Origin: Numida meleagris
Lineage: Eukaryota; Chordata; Aves; Galliformes; Numididae
Reading direction: 5' to 3'
DNA: 64,000 nt
Assembly (NCBI RefSeq): GCF_002078875.1
Contig: NC_034421.1
Coordinates: 2,270,917 to 2,334,916 of the forward strand
Below the pieces are notes generated by a model. The model saw only the letters and a program-made list of their open reading frames with translations. It ran no database searches and was not told where the DNA came from. How positions within the stretch are numbered: the stretch's first letter is position 1; every line of letters starts with the position of its first letter. This document shows, piece by piece, positions 24,837 to 39,800 of the stretch. The position numbers and the translations under genes are program-made.

Positions 24837-27800
24837 GTGGGGCTCGGGGGCGGCACGGAGGGGACCGCGGGGTGCTACGAGCTGCGGTGTCCCGGGGGGA
24901 CCGGGCTGGGGCCGGGGCCTGCAGGGATGCAGCCAGCGGCAGGGAAGAGAAATACGCTGTGCACACCCTCACAGGAGTGTTTGTCAGCCCCAAGGGGGAT
25001 CCGCTAAAGAAGTGTGCCAGGGATATCCGTGGGGGTACTGGTGGATGGCAGGTTGGGTGTGAGCCAGCAATGTGCCCTCCCAGCCCAAAGAGCCAACCAA
25101 ACCCTGGGCTGCATCAAAGGTGTGACCAGCAGGGCGAGAGAGTGATCCTGTCCCTCTGGTCTGTGCTGTGAGGCTTCACCTGGAGCGCTGCGTCCACATG
25201 GGGAGTCCTCAGTGCAGGAGAGATGTGGACCTGTTGGAGTGCATTCAGAGGAGGACCATAAAAATGACCTGAGGGATGAAACATCTCTCCTACGAGGACA
25301 GGCTGAGAGCTGGTGCTGTTCAGCCTGGAGAAGGGAAGGCTCCAGGGAAACCTGAGAGCGACCTTCAGTTTCTAAAGGGGCTGTAAGAAAGAAGGGGACA
25401 GACTCTTTAGCAGGGTCTGTTGTGATCAGACAAGGGGAAATGGTTTCAAAGTAAAATGGCAGATTTAGATTCGTTACAAAGAAAAAGTTTTTTACACTGA
25501 GGTTGGTGATGCAGTGGCTCAGGGTGCCCAGAGCGGCGGCAGTGCCCCGTCCCTGCAGACACCCAAGCTCAGGGGATGGGCTGTGAGCACTGATGGAGCT
25601 GTGGGTGTGCCTGTTCAGTTCAGGGCAGTTGGACTAGATGACCTTGAAGGGTCCCTTCCAACTCAAACAATTCTGTGATTCTATAAGCAGTTACAGCATG
25701 CAGTTGATGAAGTTTCAGTGGGGGAGAAGCACTTATGGGCTGGTGTTTGGCTCCAGTATAGTGTAAGCATTAATCAGCTTGCTGCTCACAGAGCTGCAGA
25801 AATCACACTGCCCAAAATGTGTCGCCCATGTAGAGAATGGAGTACCTGAAGTTTCTGCCTCTCTCCTAACAGAGCACTTCCATATGCAGTCAGAATCTCT
25901 GATAAAGCCCTTAATGCAAACAATTTCACACCAGCACTACAGAGTTCGTGTGGATGTAATTCAGGCTACTGGAGCAGTGATACAGTTTGGAAATGGGAAG
26001 TCTGTGGATGATGTTCTGTCTCATTTGGCCCAGCGATTATTTGATGAGATTCCCAAGGTGTCATTTTTCTTCTTTTTGGGAGGGGTGGGGGCTGTTATTT
26101 TAAATCTAACTTTCAGTTTGCTTTTGCCCTTTGGTTTTCAGCTTTCATTCATTCATTTGAGGTACGTAAGCTTGTCTCATACAGGCTCAGTCAGCTGTGA
26201 ACTATCCACAGGCAGGGTGGATGGCCTGTTCTGCTGCTGTCTGGTTCTGCATGTTGTTGTAGTGTGTGGAAACCTTTATCTTAAAGGGGGCATTCAGTTC
26301 TGTCTAAATTCTTCGGACAGATTTTTTCCTGTGATTTTGTTCCGTGGTTTTTTAGATGCTTAACAAGCACAGTTTGGGTCCCTTCATAAGATGCAATTGC
26401 AGTAGTCCTTTTGAAATGTGCTATGTGACTGTAACTAAAATGTTTTATTTTTTGAGTGGGTGCATTCAAACTATTTAACTTTGGCATCCATTATAGTAAA
26501 TGGATAAAATTGTCTTCTGGAGACATGCCGGAAAGGTTGAAATTCCAGAGAAATTTACATTTCTCTTGTTCTCAGAGAGACCACAAGAAGTTAGAGTGTT
26601 CTGATTTGGACCTGGATCTTGTCTGCTTGGAGATGTGTTTGTGCAGTACTTGGTCTAGCACTGAATCAGAGAGAGAACACAAGGGGGAGCACGGGGTCGT
26701 GCTGAGATGCTGCAAGCGAGGAGATCCTCAGCTCTCGTTGTCATAGACTCTTCATGCACTTGATACCCAATCTTAGATACCCAAAGCAACTTTTTATTCT
26801 TATTATCTTTTGAAACATTTACCTGACTTTTTAAAAATAAATTATTTTTTTGTTCCCTCGTTTTTAATCTACGCAGGTTCGACAAGCGGTAACAACCGTC
26901 ATTGGAGAATGGCTGCTGCACCTCCGGGACAGATACTCCTATTTTCACAAGTTGATCCCTCTGTTACTCAGCAGCATTACCGATGACATTCCTGAAAATG
27001 TGTAAGCAGAATACTTCTGGTTTTTCTTTTCTTCCCTTCCACTCCTCTACTTGGAAGTATTTTGGTGTTTACAGATAAATTATGTGGAGGAAAGACAAAT
27101 GTTTTTAAACCAATAGCATTATCTCTGGTGACTTTTGTTTGGATCCTGTGTTGAAGGAAGTGTGAGAGATGGAGATGGTAAGGGAGACAGAGGTGGAATT
27201 ACGCTTTGGAAGAAGTGACCTCTGTCTGCTGAATACACAAGCATCAGCTCTTAATAGTCCCATCTAAATGGCAGGAATGCTTCCCATTCTTCCAAATGAA
27301 TTCAAGAAGTCATATTTTCTGGAAGTCTCATTTTAGAATGTTTTCCTTTGGGGGTCATGATTTTTTTTTTTTTTTTTTTTTTTTCTCCAGGACGCTGGCT
27401 TGGACTTACTGGGAAAAGATAGGCTTGCAGTGGGAGAAGGAGAATGAAGAAGATCTGAAGGATAAGATGGATTTTAGTGTTCCACCATCTCATTATCCCA
27501 AAGGAGGTGAGTACTGCATTGAAATTAGGGTTTTTTGGGGGGTGGTGCTGAGAGAGGTTGGCTTAGCACTGTTCTCTTTGAAGAACTTGCATTTGAAAGG
27601 GGGAAAAAGCGTATGACCCGAGAGAAATTGCTCTTCTCATGCCTGGAAAAAATGATGAATGGAATTTAGTTTTGCTTTCAGTCACGTGGATAGTTGCACG
27701 CTGTGACTGTAACTAGGAAGAGAGAAAGCGATGATGCAGAAGCAGCAGAAAGGTGTGTATCAGGCAGCAGCTGGGTGGAGAGTGGGCACAGAACGAGTGA

Positions 27801-30800
27801 AGGAACCTGTGACCCAAGGCCTTGAATAACGAGATGCACCTTCGATGATGCACAGAATTTTCATGGAAGAAAAATTTGCAATGAAGTGATTTCAAACTTC
27901 TTTGTAAGACACTAGGTTGCTAACTTAGAACTGCCAGTATACGTGGGCGATATGGAATCAGAAGTAAGGATTTCCTTTATTATACACAAAAAAGACAAGG
28001 TATGCATCACAGGCGGATAACTGTTTAGTGCCATATGGTTTATAGATAGCATGAAGCACCTCTCCTGTCTCTGGTTTGTAAAGTTAACATTTAAAAATAT
28101 GCATTTGGGTGTTGGTGAGTGAGCGGATTTAAATGGGTCGTTTCCGTGTCTCTATGCTCGTGTTTAGCAGGACAAAAACTTTTGTGGCATGAAAGAGCAG
28201 GGTCGTGCTTGGCTTGTGCCTGCCTGACAATCACTGCAAGACCCACAGCAGCAAAATCCTTTCTGTGGCAGAGGGGTCAGGAGCCTTTTCTCCTTTGAAA
28301 TTGCACTTTCTTTTTTCTCCCCCTCCCTTTTTTTATTTTTTATTTTCCCCTTCTGTAAACATTTTAAAGCATGGAGTTTAAACCACTTTTTAGTAAGAAA
28401 TATATGTTTTCAGAGTGGTGCGAAGTTACAATTTTGCAGTATCTATGAAAGAAATACAGCTTGCAAGTGTAAAATCCTCAGCAGCATTTGGAATATCTTC
28501 TTCCGCACTGAAGCTGATGCCCAGAGCTCTTGTCTTAGAGCCTCTAAACTCTTCTGAGGCTTTTCCTACCACGTCTGTCTCTGTGTTATGAATCCTTTGT
28601 GGGCTTGGTTTTTCTCTCTCCAGTGACTCGACCAGGACTGGGCTGTCGGGAACTCGTGTCGAGAAACCTCTCCAAAGTCCTTCCAGGTCTCTGTCGTGAT
28701 CTAACAGACTGGGTTGGAAGCACAAGGGTGAAAGCATCCCAGCTTCTGTGTGTGTTACTGCTGCACGCGGAGGACCACATAACACAGCACATGGAGCTGC
28801 TTCTCAGAGCTTTGTATCAAGCGTGCTCGGATGACGAAAGCGAGGTGGTTAGGAATGTAAGTATCTGCTACATGCTTCATGGAGACGCTGTCTGTTGTGC
28901 GCCTGGGTGTGTTTTCTGAGGGATGGCGGTGCCCTGGGTCACTGCAACTTTCCTGTGACATCGGGTTCAGCTCTTAATGGATGTTAAAAATATCTATAAA
29001 TTGTATTTAATTACTGTGTTAAAATAAATGCATTCTTGTGTTCTTGGTATGGAGACCGATAATAAAATTATTTAAATACTGTTTAGTTAATATGCCAACT
29101 CCATGAAGCTTCAGTAATGATCTCCATAAAAATCATAAGCAGGAGATTAAAGTGCAAAAGCCTTGGGGCAACAGATTCCGTTTAGAAACACGTGCAGGTC
29201 GTGCCCATCAGGTTCAACTGCCTTATCTCCCCCTGCTGCAAACCCACCTTGTTCCAGGCCATGCCCCTAGTCAGTGTCTGCATAATTAACACTCGTAACA
29301 TTTTTTGCGAAGAATAATTAGCATCGGTTTTATCTAATAGTGTCTCAAACAGTTGTTACTCTCAACACTTGGTTCAACAATAAGGCAATAAAATACATGT
29401 CACTGAAAAGACTAGATGAATTTCTCAGAGGATGGACAGATGATACAAACTTTCTTTACAGATTTTTAGACAAAATCTGTTCATTTTTCTACACAAGTAA
29501 CACAGCATGCATATAACAAAAGCATCATGTAAGTTAATTTAAAGCTGCCAATGGTATTGCTTTGGGGAATTGGCAGAATATGTTCCATTCACTGGATGCA
29601 AGTCGTCCAACTGATGTTAAATAGAATGGATTTCCTAAATCAAGCTTTTCATTCCCACTGTTACTTTAGCCATATGCAGACCGAGAAATCCATGTTTGAA
29701 ATGATCCTTCTTCAAGTCTTTATTTTTTCCTTGCGGTTTCATTTGTTGGCTTTATATTGTCTCTCAATAGCAGTTGTTGTTTCCCTCCCTCAATTTTTCC
29801 TGAATTGATTCAAATATTAATTAGGTTCAATTAAATATACTTGGCTAAATCACTAGAGTAGAAGTGATGTATATAAAGGGAAGTAAGCTTTTGTGTTTGG
29901 GGAAATGAGCCAACTGCTGAATAAAGGAGCTAGGAGGAAATGTTGCTGTTGCACAGGTGAGGGTGCAGTGTAAAGTGTGTCTGTGTCATGCACCTGGCTG
30001 GGGTTAGGCATCACTCAGTAAGGCCTGATGTGCTGGTATTTCCCATGAGTACAGTGTGCTTTGCAGGTGGAGATGGGATCAAAGGGTCTAAGTGTCACTG
30101 GGAATGGATAGCAATTTCAGCCCTGTCTGCTAAAGGAGAGGTTGCCAGCAGTGAGCAGACCCTCCATGGCAGCGCTTCCACAGTAAGCCAGATCAGTCAT
30201 GTCACGGTCAAAATATGGTACAATAGCAAAAAAATTCCCTTTATGTATTTATTGTCATTGCTTTGAATGGATGTGTGGTGGGTGCACTGAGAGCGCGTGC
30301 CTGAGAGCAGCATTTGGAGAAAGACTTGAAACCAGTAAATCTGCAACATCTGGTTATTTTAAGCTAGGGACTTTATTACACTGCACGCTGTGCGCTTCAT
30401 TTCTGTGCATTACTTTCTCATGGAAGTTTGTCTGAGGCCGAGAAGGATGCTTGCATGCCTTATTATGTGCTTACTGAACACATGTCAAGAAAATTTCTTC
30501 ATGCGTATAACCATTCCTGAGCGAATGGAAAAGGCCTACGAGGCAACTGCTGCAGCATTTAAAGTAACAGCTGGAATCACAAAAAGAAAAATCCCGATGA
30601 TATATTGAGTGGTCTTTGTGTTTCCAGAAGAATCCTCTATAGCTATTGTTGTTCTTTTTTTCAGTGTGTGAAAGCAGCAGAATTGATTGGAACGTTTGTC
30701 AGTCCTAAAGTATCTTTGAGATTAATCACATCAGCCTTTGGGATAACGCCTAAGCCGTCGTGTTTAATGGTTCTAGCTGCAGTGATTCGAGGTAGCCCAA

Positions 30801-33800
30801 AAGAAATCTTGCAGCCTCATTTGACTGAGCTTGGCGACACGCTGTCACAAGCTGGAGTTTGTCAGCAATCTGAGGAGGTAAGGATCTTAGGGAAACACGT
30901 CACAGTCCCAGGTTTTGGACCTGTGGTTCTCAAATATACTTCTTCGTTTGTTCTTCTTAAGTGCTCCCTGACCCTTCCCTTGCACACCCAGCCCATTCTA
31001 TCTATCTCAAGGTGCAGCTGTAGTCGTGTCTGAGATGAAGACAGGAGCTCACATGTCTTCCCTGAGACTTGTTATATTCTTTCCCTAGTTGTGGTCTGCC
31101 ATTGTAACTATTCCCAAAAAATTGCTGACAATCCATCCTCTTAGCAGACGTGGATTCAAGTTTCAGAGCTGATGTAGGACGCTTCATATTGTGGGAGGAA
31201 CATGAAAGGGCATGAGAAGGAAAGAAGAAGCTCTTCAGAATGTGCTGTACAAACAGCATTCTCCACTAGCCAAACCAGAGTCAGAATTTAACCTGTGCCT
31301 TGAAATCCCTTGTGTTCACAGTCCAAACAAGATAATGTATTTTAGTCATCATCAGAAGAAAACAACAGACAGCTTTCCACAGCCCACAGACTGGCGTGTC
31401 AGCTTCCCAGGAAAGATTCCCTTTTCATGTCATTTCTTATTTTTGTTTTGTATTAATTTTTATATCGTTTTCCATTTAAAAAGAAGATAGCAGTATACTT
31501 ACCTATACATTTGAGAGCATGTTCTGTGTTCTGTTTGGCTTGGTTGCTTCTCATTAAGTTAGAATCTAGCAAGGAGGCCTTTATAAATTAGAAATCTCTT
31601 CCCAAATGGACCTTAACTAATGGCTGAGCCATTTTGCCATCTGAAGAACATTCATCAGTTGCTATATAAGGAGGGGAGAGCTTCTCTTCGGTGTGCAATG
31701 GAGAATGAATTCCAGGATTATTATTTTTTTTAATCTTTTTCCTTCTCATCACTTGGCTGCATGTGGAAATAGATCTGTGAGGAATCCTCACCATCTCCCC
31801 CACGAATGCAGTCCTGGCTTTCATTGCAGCACAAGTTTCTTAGGCCTTTGTTCTTAAGATGACAAAAAAAGCCACGGTGTTGCTGTCAGAAATTTCTGAC
31901 TTCATGAGATTCAAACACCCCTTTACAAAAGTTATTCATGTGTGTAGACTGAATCTGGCATAACTGTCTTTCTGAGCCAATGTAAGAGATACAATATTCC
32001 CTCATTAGGTTTCTCCCCTAATGGAATATACACCAGTGATGCAGAGAATTAACCTTAATCTCCGTGAAGCCTGGGATGATTAGGAACTCACATAACTGGA
32101 AGCACTATGACGTGATTGTTCACATAGCTATTCCCTGAAGTAGATCTGCAAAATTGCTATGAGGTCTTACACTCACCATTTGCACATAACAGTGTACAGA
32201 AGACACATTCATCTGTAGTCGGAGCATTTGGTGGAGTTGTGAAATTGTTCCAGCCTGTGGTTTTGGGAAACCATCTATCTCAAAAATAGAGAGCAAATGT
32301 TGCATAGACATTGTTTAGCTAAGGATTGACCGTGTCCATGAGATTAATTACATGCACAGCTAACCTATTCCTAGACTTGATTTATTTTTTGGTAATAAAT
32401 TTATAACAGCGGCCCCTTCTGTTAGTTGAATGTAGTCTGACAGCTTCATGGAATATCAAGTGCACTTTATCATAGAAGTAATTGCAAGCTAACTGACAAG
32501 AATATTGACTTCCGTTGATATCAGTTGGATCAAGATAACAGGCATTATATTGCAGCAAATGAGATAAATTGGCAAAGATAAAAGCAGATGCTCAGGTCTT
32601 CTTGTTTTATGTATTTCACCATTACCGTTCAGTCAAAATAGTCAGACGTGGAATAATATTTGAGAGAGTTGTAATAAATGTTATTAATTAACAGACTGAA
32701 ACTCAGAATGAGAAAGTGCTATCTGTAAGCACAGCAAAACGCTCTGATGGTTTTATTTGCAATGGAGCGATTGTGTGGCCAAGAGCAGGATCATTCATTT
32801 TGTTGCCAGGACAAGGCAGGAAGATTATGTTGTGTTCTGCAGAAAGTGAATGTAGGTTGTCAAAAGAACTAGCATCGAATGATCAATGTGATGAATTTAG
32901 AAGACTATACAGCACTCAGATTTTATTACTATCGCTTCCCTTATCTCTCTCTCAAAGAGAATATCGCATTTTCTAATAAACACAATAAATTTATGATTTT
33001 ATTTTAAAAAAAAAGGTCCTTTACGTGGAACAGCTGCTTTGTTGTGTGCAAGCATTGATTGAAGTATGCCAGGAACACTGCCAAGAAATTTGCTTGCAGC
33101 TCATGAAAGTTTTGGTGACGGTGATGGCAGTACCGAGCTCTCAGCACCTTAAAGAGAAGGTAAGCTTCAAACTGTTCTAGTATCTGTTGTATTTCCTTGT
33201 TTTAATATTGATAAAGTGCTTTGTCTAAACAGAGCCATAATTTTTGTCTTGCTGTTAGGCTTTAAACCACAGAAATCCTTCACTAAGAACTCCTTCACAA
33301 AGATTGGTACAGTCTGAAATTATTTGCTGTTGCCCGGCCTTAACTCTGACTCTGTCTGTCTGCTCATCTTTTTCCATGGCTGAAGTTATTTGGTTTTAGT
33401 CTGTTTAAAACATGTATAGATATATACATATACAAAAGCGTATCAAAACCTGAGAGAGCTAAGAAGTTCCATGCTACTGTTTGTCTGGGGATTGCTCGTT
33501 TTCCATACGTATGTGTGTATAGGAGTTGATGTTTCAAAAACTGTGCAGAACTGTAATAGCTGAACACTTAGACATGCACAGTTTCATATTCATCAGATTT
33601 ACTCTGTTAGGGTGAAGGGAGCTCGAGCAAGTACTTGGATTATGTGTTTAGTAATAAAACTGTTCTTCAAATACCCATCTCTATGGCAGTGTTCTCATAG
33701 TTAATATTTAGAAGTCACTGTGAAGGCTGAAAGATCTATGAATGTTATCATTAGTCAAAATATTGATATTTCTGCTTTGCTAGCAACTGATCAAACAGTT

Positions 33801-36800
33801 CATGGGCACTGCGGCTATTTCCAGAGAGCTGTTTGAAGATCTCAGTCTAGTGCTGAATCTTGTAAAGCCACAGGGCTGTCATGAAGAGTAGCACTGAGGG
33901 ATACTGTCTTATGGGTTCTTTCTTTTATAACTGGAGGACAAGGTCATGCTAGGGTTAGGGTGGCAATGAGGTTGCACTCAAAGTGCAGGACAACAGCGCC
34001 TGGAGAGCTGAGTGTATTAGCTCCCGCAGAAGCATGGCCTGCAGAAACCTGCTTGATGTCTGAGTGCAGTGCTGTAACAGAAAGGCACGTTGCTCAGGTA
34101 AGAATCTGCTGGAGGAGTTGCTCTTCTTGTTGTATCTCATCAGGTGTTTTCACCAAAGAGTTGGCCATGTCACTGGGGAGTGATGACTTGTGGCCAGTCC
34201 AAAGCTGTGCGTCTCTCACCAACGTCTTAATGACAGTCAAGAGAACCTTTACATGGGGTAATTTCTTTTTTAGTGTCTGAGATTATGCAGGAGTGAAAGG
34301 GGCAGGAATCTGTCTTCTAAAAGTACTGTCATTAACTATTCAGTCTTGAACCACAAAATCCCAATGTGAGAGTTTATGAACAGGACACACGTGAAGGGCA
34401 ACGCAGTCTTTGGAGAGAGCTTGACTTCAGGACAGAGCTAACGTTGATGAGATGGACTAAATGGTGCAAGAAGTTGGCACTGGGAAAGTGGGTCACCAGA
34501 AAACAGTGTGGCTTGTCAAGACCCACAGATCAAAAGTGGGACTAGCCTTAACAGCAATAATACTAAAAAAAGCGAGAGTTTAATTAACGTCTTTTCTTTC
34601 TGTTTAAACACACATCTGACTGATTTTACAGTAGTTGACCTTTTTACCCCCGACCAGAACTAAAAGTTTAAATGTTGTTGTAGGAATGCTTTAAAACGGA
34701 GGACATCTGTAGATGCCCTGATAATAGATGAGCTTTGGGGCTAAACATTCTCTCACCCCCTTACTCCTCTCTTCCTCTCAGTTCCCCCAGCTACATAAAT
34801 CAGCAAGCCATCCTCATGTAGTATAATCATGACCCATCCAAGCTGTCTTTCTTCAAATGTGCTTCTTAAATGTGGTGGCTGTCCTACTTCCTTTCCTCTT
34901 GCTCCCAGGCATGCTATTCCAAAGGCCTGTGCACCATCAGTATTTATGGCCCCCAGCTGACAGGCTGCCTCCGACGAGGCACACACTTAGGAAACTTCTG
35001 AAAGAGGTAAAACAGAACGAGTATTAAAAATACTTTGCAGGACAAAGAGGTACAGCTTGATGATCTGTCTCATGGGAGCCAGTGTGAGAGCTGGATTTAT
35101 TTTATTTCATTTTTTGGCCTTGTGGTTTTTTTATTTGTTTTTTTAACAGAAAATCTGCCCAAGTAGACCTCAGACAGATGGATGTGATATGTTTTCCAGT
35201 ATCTTGTCTGTTTAGCCCTTAAGTGGTCTGTAAAGTTAGCAATGTCTAGTTAGAATCTTACAAATTCATCCTCCTGCAGAGGAAGCCGTTTCATGGAGGT
35301 AAATCCTGATTTTCATCTACGGAAAAGTTAATCTCTCAGGATTATGAAAGGTTTAGGATGTTCCTGCAGTTGCAGATGACTTTTAAAGCTGACGGTACTT
35401 TGGATGAGGATCTTTCTTCTCATTCACCTTTATTTCAGCGAGGCAGATAGACTATCTGGTGACAAGATTCCGTAATCGCAATATATCAGTTTGTCACCAA
35501 GGCAAATCCAGCTTGCTGCTCTTTGCTTTTCTCCCCAGTTGCTGGGTGTTCAGAAATGCCCAACTTGCAGAGGGCAGGAAGTCCACGTGAAAACAGCTTA
35601 AGACCGTGTAGAACAACATGGATTGCATCTAGCTTTACAAATATAAACTAGCGGTTCAGAAAAGCAGCTCACGTTCAGGGTCAAAAGATTTTGAGAGTAA
35701 GAACTGATTCAAAGATTTGCATTATATAGGATTTCAATTCAGACTTTAAGGTAAGGACACAGCAGAGTGCAGCGATAGCAGAGGCCACAGCTGATGTGAC
35801 TGCTGGGTGTCTGTGCTCTTTCTGCTCGCTGATTCTGGGCCCTCTGGCCTTGCAGCCATCAGTGCTTCTAGTTGCTTGGGGCCAAGGGAAGAGATCAGGA
35901 CCACCAGCTGAGCACTGAGGTACTGTGACGAGGAGGATGGTTTACAGCCCCCCATAGACTGAAGCTATATCAGATGTTACACTCAGTCAGGCATGTTTTG
36001 AGCTTGTCAGTGCTGTAACTGGTGACATAAAGGTAAGGCTCTGTTCCGTTACCAGTGTCCTGTGCTGCCTCAGTTCTTCTCTGGGCACATTTTCATTACT
36101 GGCATGAAAATAATGTATTGTTAAACTTGCCGGCTTTCAAATATAGGAAAGAAAATCAGCCTTGCTGTTATTTTGTTGACTGTGAGACACTTCTGAATGA
36201 AAAGCCGTGCATCAGTCTGTTGGCATATTTGATTCCTCTCCAATTTTTTGGATTGCACATGTGAAACTAGTTAATAGTTTATTTTAAAACACCTCTGAAT
36301 GGAGCATTGTTTTGTGCCTCCTTTGTTTAATAAAAAACAAAAGGTGTTGTGGATGGGGGGGTAATGGAGAATGGTTTCTGTCTTGACACATTCTGCCGTA
36401 TAACATCTTCCAATTTATTTACAGATAAATGAGTATTTTACATTCAAGTTATTCTGTATTGTTTTGACTGGCTCGCAGAATGCTTCCAGAAAGAAAAATT
36501 CATTGTGCTTGAGGCAGGCAAAGCTGCTTTAAGAATAACCTTTGTCCCTTGCAAATCCGGATTGATTGATTTATTTTAGAAATCTCATTTATTTTCTCCA
36601 CATCTGGTACTTCCATAATAACGCCTTTGTCTGGCAAGCTATCAGCCAGCAACACTCCAATGGTCCTAGACACATTTTAGCTGACGTGTGTGGTGGAGTT
36701 CAGTTGCAGAGTTGCGAGATATGGAGTTGCAGATATGGCCGCAATGTCTAGTCCTGCTGCACCTCCTAAAATCTAATGGTGTCACTCACGGCGCTGCGTG

Positions 36801-39800
36801 CCGGCTTCCCCTGCTAGAGCTGAGGATGTGCTGCTCCTTACTGGGGTTCCCAGCCGTGCCTGGCTCCTCGTTCTTGGCTCCCTGTCTGCTGACATCAGTA
36901 GTGCTGGAGGTAGCGCCTTCAGCATGCTCCTCATCTCTGCCTGCAGGAATTCCTGTACAGCATTTTGCCTCATTAAAGTTCGAAAGGGGAAAAAGCAAAA
37001 CATGAGAGCAGGAGAGGAGGGAATTCATAGCCCTGGCTGAGCAGTAGCAGCAATGGTTTTGGTAGCTGCCATAGGCTCCTGGATGTCCGTGTGGGAAGTT
37101 GCCTTTACGTAGATGTATTAAAGTATTGTTGAGTTGAGAGAAAATCTGTACATCACTGAAACTAACGAGAACGGTTTCATGGTTTGGTTAGATTTTGGAT
37201 AGGTTTTCATATGGATCAGAGATGCTTTAATTTTGGTCCTGCATTGCTGTGTTCCTTACGATTTTGTCCTGAGATCAGGACAACTACTTGTTGAAGTCAG
37301 AGTTAAAGGATGTATTAGAGGCAGACACTGTGTGTATTGGTCTTGATCGTCCAAACTGCACGTGTGGGAATCCTTTCCCTTTCTTGTGGTATAAATAGAG
37401 AGTTTTCCAAGATTCACCTGTTTTTCAAATATCACTCCAGTGAAGATGAAGTATCTCACCTCTCTTTTCTTCACAGGCAGAAGAAACAATGTGTTCATTA
37501 GCTGAAGTGCAGCAATTGGATGGATTCCTTTCTCTCTACAAGCAGCATATCCTTCAGCTTCTGGAATGGGTCTCAGTGTCACACGACAGTTGGACTTGCT
37601 ATTCTCCAGAAATATTACAGTTAGAAGTCATTGCAACTCATTCAGGTATGACTTATTTAGTACTGCAATAGCCCACCCAGTTCTTAAAAATGAAATGATA
37701 AAGTAATAATCTCTGTAGCCTGCAGACACTTGGTATTTTATGATGAATAATGTAATATTCAGAAGCTCTGCAAGTACGATAAAAAGCAAAAATGAAGATG
37801 TTCAAACAGCTCCAATTCCAAAGGACCCTTTGGCTGCAAGGAGCCAAAATCCAGGCAGAAAACTTTCTAACCCCATTGAGGTGTTGGAAAGAGGCTTCCC
37901 TTTATTCCTCACCACACGTACCGGGCAACTTGACAAATCAAGCACACGCTCTCAGAGTTCAAGTTCTACATTTAAACAGTGAAGACATACATATGCAGCA
38001 CATTGGCATACATATCCATTCTTTTCCAGGATCTCATTAATATATGCCAATGTCCCTTTGTGCATGAGTGGTGGCATCTTAGGTGGTTGTACAGCCACTT
38101 ACTTTCTCTCCATTTTTCTATCATCATTGTCATCATGGTGACTAACCTGGCTAACTTTTAGCTGTTTTTCCCCAATTTGGCAAATTTCCATCGCTTGTTA
38201 GGCCATAACTGAGCAACTTCCAAAACAACGTATGTGAAATCTGAGGAAGAAGTCCTTGCACCTGGTGGATGCGAAGGTAAAAGCAGTCTATTATGACCCC
38301 AGTGCTTCTTGTGAAGCAGGATCGCTGAGGAAAACAAGGCTGTTCACACACCAAGCAAAGATGAAATGGAAAGTTTTAGAATCTAGCACTCATCGATTCC
38401 TTTTGCTAAGCTAATATATTGGTCCTTAAACTAATATACTGATCCCTGCTGCTAAACAAACAGCCTGCAGCACCTGCCAGAAGCACGGGGCGCCTGGAGG
38501 TACGTGAGCTGGGTACGGGCTGTGGTCAGTGAAGCGATGAACCCCACGTATCCAAAACCATGTCCACTTTGTTCCACACATTCCTGCATTCTTATAAAAG
38601 ATAGTTGAGTTTACCACCCGTTCCTGGCATGTGCTCTCCAACACAGCTCTGCATCGAGTCAGGTGAAACACTTTGGTGTCCCTGTCTCCTAGCTCCCGAT
38701 CTCCGCAGCAGGCGTTCTCTGGTGCAGCCCTCCTGCCCACAGCTGCGGGTGGGGGAGGCAGTGCCGGGCTCTCCTTGTGGCCTGCACACCTCTTCCCAGG
38801 TGTTGTATGCACGAATCCCTGCTATTGGCTTTTTTGCTTTCTGCTGGTTAAAACAGGAGCGTAGGCAGTGAGTTCCATAGCACGGGCAGATAAATGCGGA
38901 CAGATTTGTCTTAAGGAACTCTGTCTTCTACATTTAATCCTTGCATCTCAAAAAACAGACCAAGAAAAGCCAACTCGCAAACGAACAAAAACCAGCAACT
39001 CACCAAACCTCCGTGAACGACCAACTCGCTGCCTTGCCCAACAAGCTGCAGTACTTTTCTTATCTGTGGGAAGAACAAAAAGTTTTTTCATTGCAAGTTC
39101 TGAGAAGCCAACTTTCCTTCCCTCTTGCCTTCCCCTTCCCATGACTGAGGAACTTCTAGACGGTTGTCTGGCTTCTCCTTAGCGGCAAATAAATCATGAA
39201 ATGTCTGGGCAGACGTTTTGACTTGCCCCCACGCTGCTTGTGTGCTGCTGTCTGGGTTTTCTGTCTAACACAGCAGCTCCTAGGGCTAATCTGCTTGTTT
39301 GTTTGTTTTTCTTTTTCTCTCTTATCATTCCCACACGGAATGCTGCTTTTTAATCAGTGTAATCAGGTTTCCAATGTCTCGGTTTTTACTGCTTTTCAGG
39401 AATGTGTGCCTACTCTGAAATTAGCGGTGTAGATTGTTTTGTTTATTTCCCATCTGTTGGATTTGGTGTTATCAGCATGATATAGTAAGTGTCCTAAGAA
39501 TGCCCCAAAACTCACACGAAGCAATATATCTCGAATAAATGTTAAGAAAATAAAGACCTACTTGTTGACATGGAAATTCAGCAAGCTGCAGCTTAACATT
39601 CACCCTGTATTGCCTCAGTCTAGACACTGAAGATTTATTTTATTTTATTGTTAATTAATCATTACATTTCCAGATATAAGCAAATGCTGTTGGACTTGTT
39701 TTGGAACGGTGAACGCTTCAGTCTGCGCGTTTCACATGTGTAGAACGTTCTGGTCAGCAGAAAGGCCCGGGCGCTGTGTCTCCTCCTGGGCGGGTTCTGA

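Larger units (their letters stand above)
23200..24900. promoter_or_regulatory. CpG island; bidirectional PRKAR1B/DNAAF5 promoter
   Basis: The sequence is very GC- and CpG-rich from about 23200 through DNAAF5 exon 1, with a less GC-rich dip at about 24020-24170. PRKAR1B starts leftward from about 23.7 kb and DNAAF5 rightward from just upstream of 24305, so the divergent starts are separated by roughly 0.6 kb. Promoter activity is inferred from the head-to-head arrangement and composition. Confidence 0.75.

Noticed and set aside
24131..24856. A 241-codon minus-strand ORF opposite DNAAF5 exon 1
   Set aside because: It is the antisense shadow of a GC-rich coding exon, with low-complexity Arg/Ala/Gln composition and no domain.
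24837..25171. The DNAAF5 exon 1 frame continuing to give a 288-residue single-exon protein
   Set aside because: A strong donor at 24837 joins in frame to exon 2, whose residues match the family. The extension is intron and CR1 sequence.
33949..33961. TAGGGTTAGGG as an interstitial telomere repeat
   Set aside because: Only about two units, which is within chance expectation.
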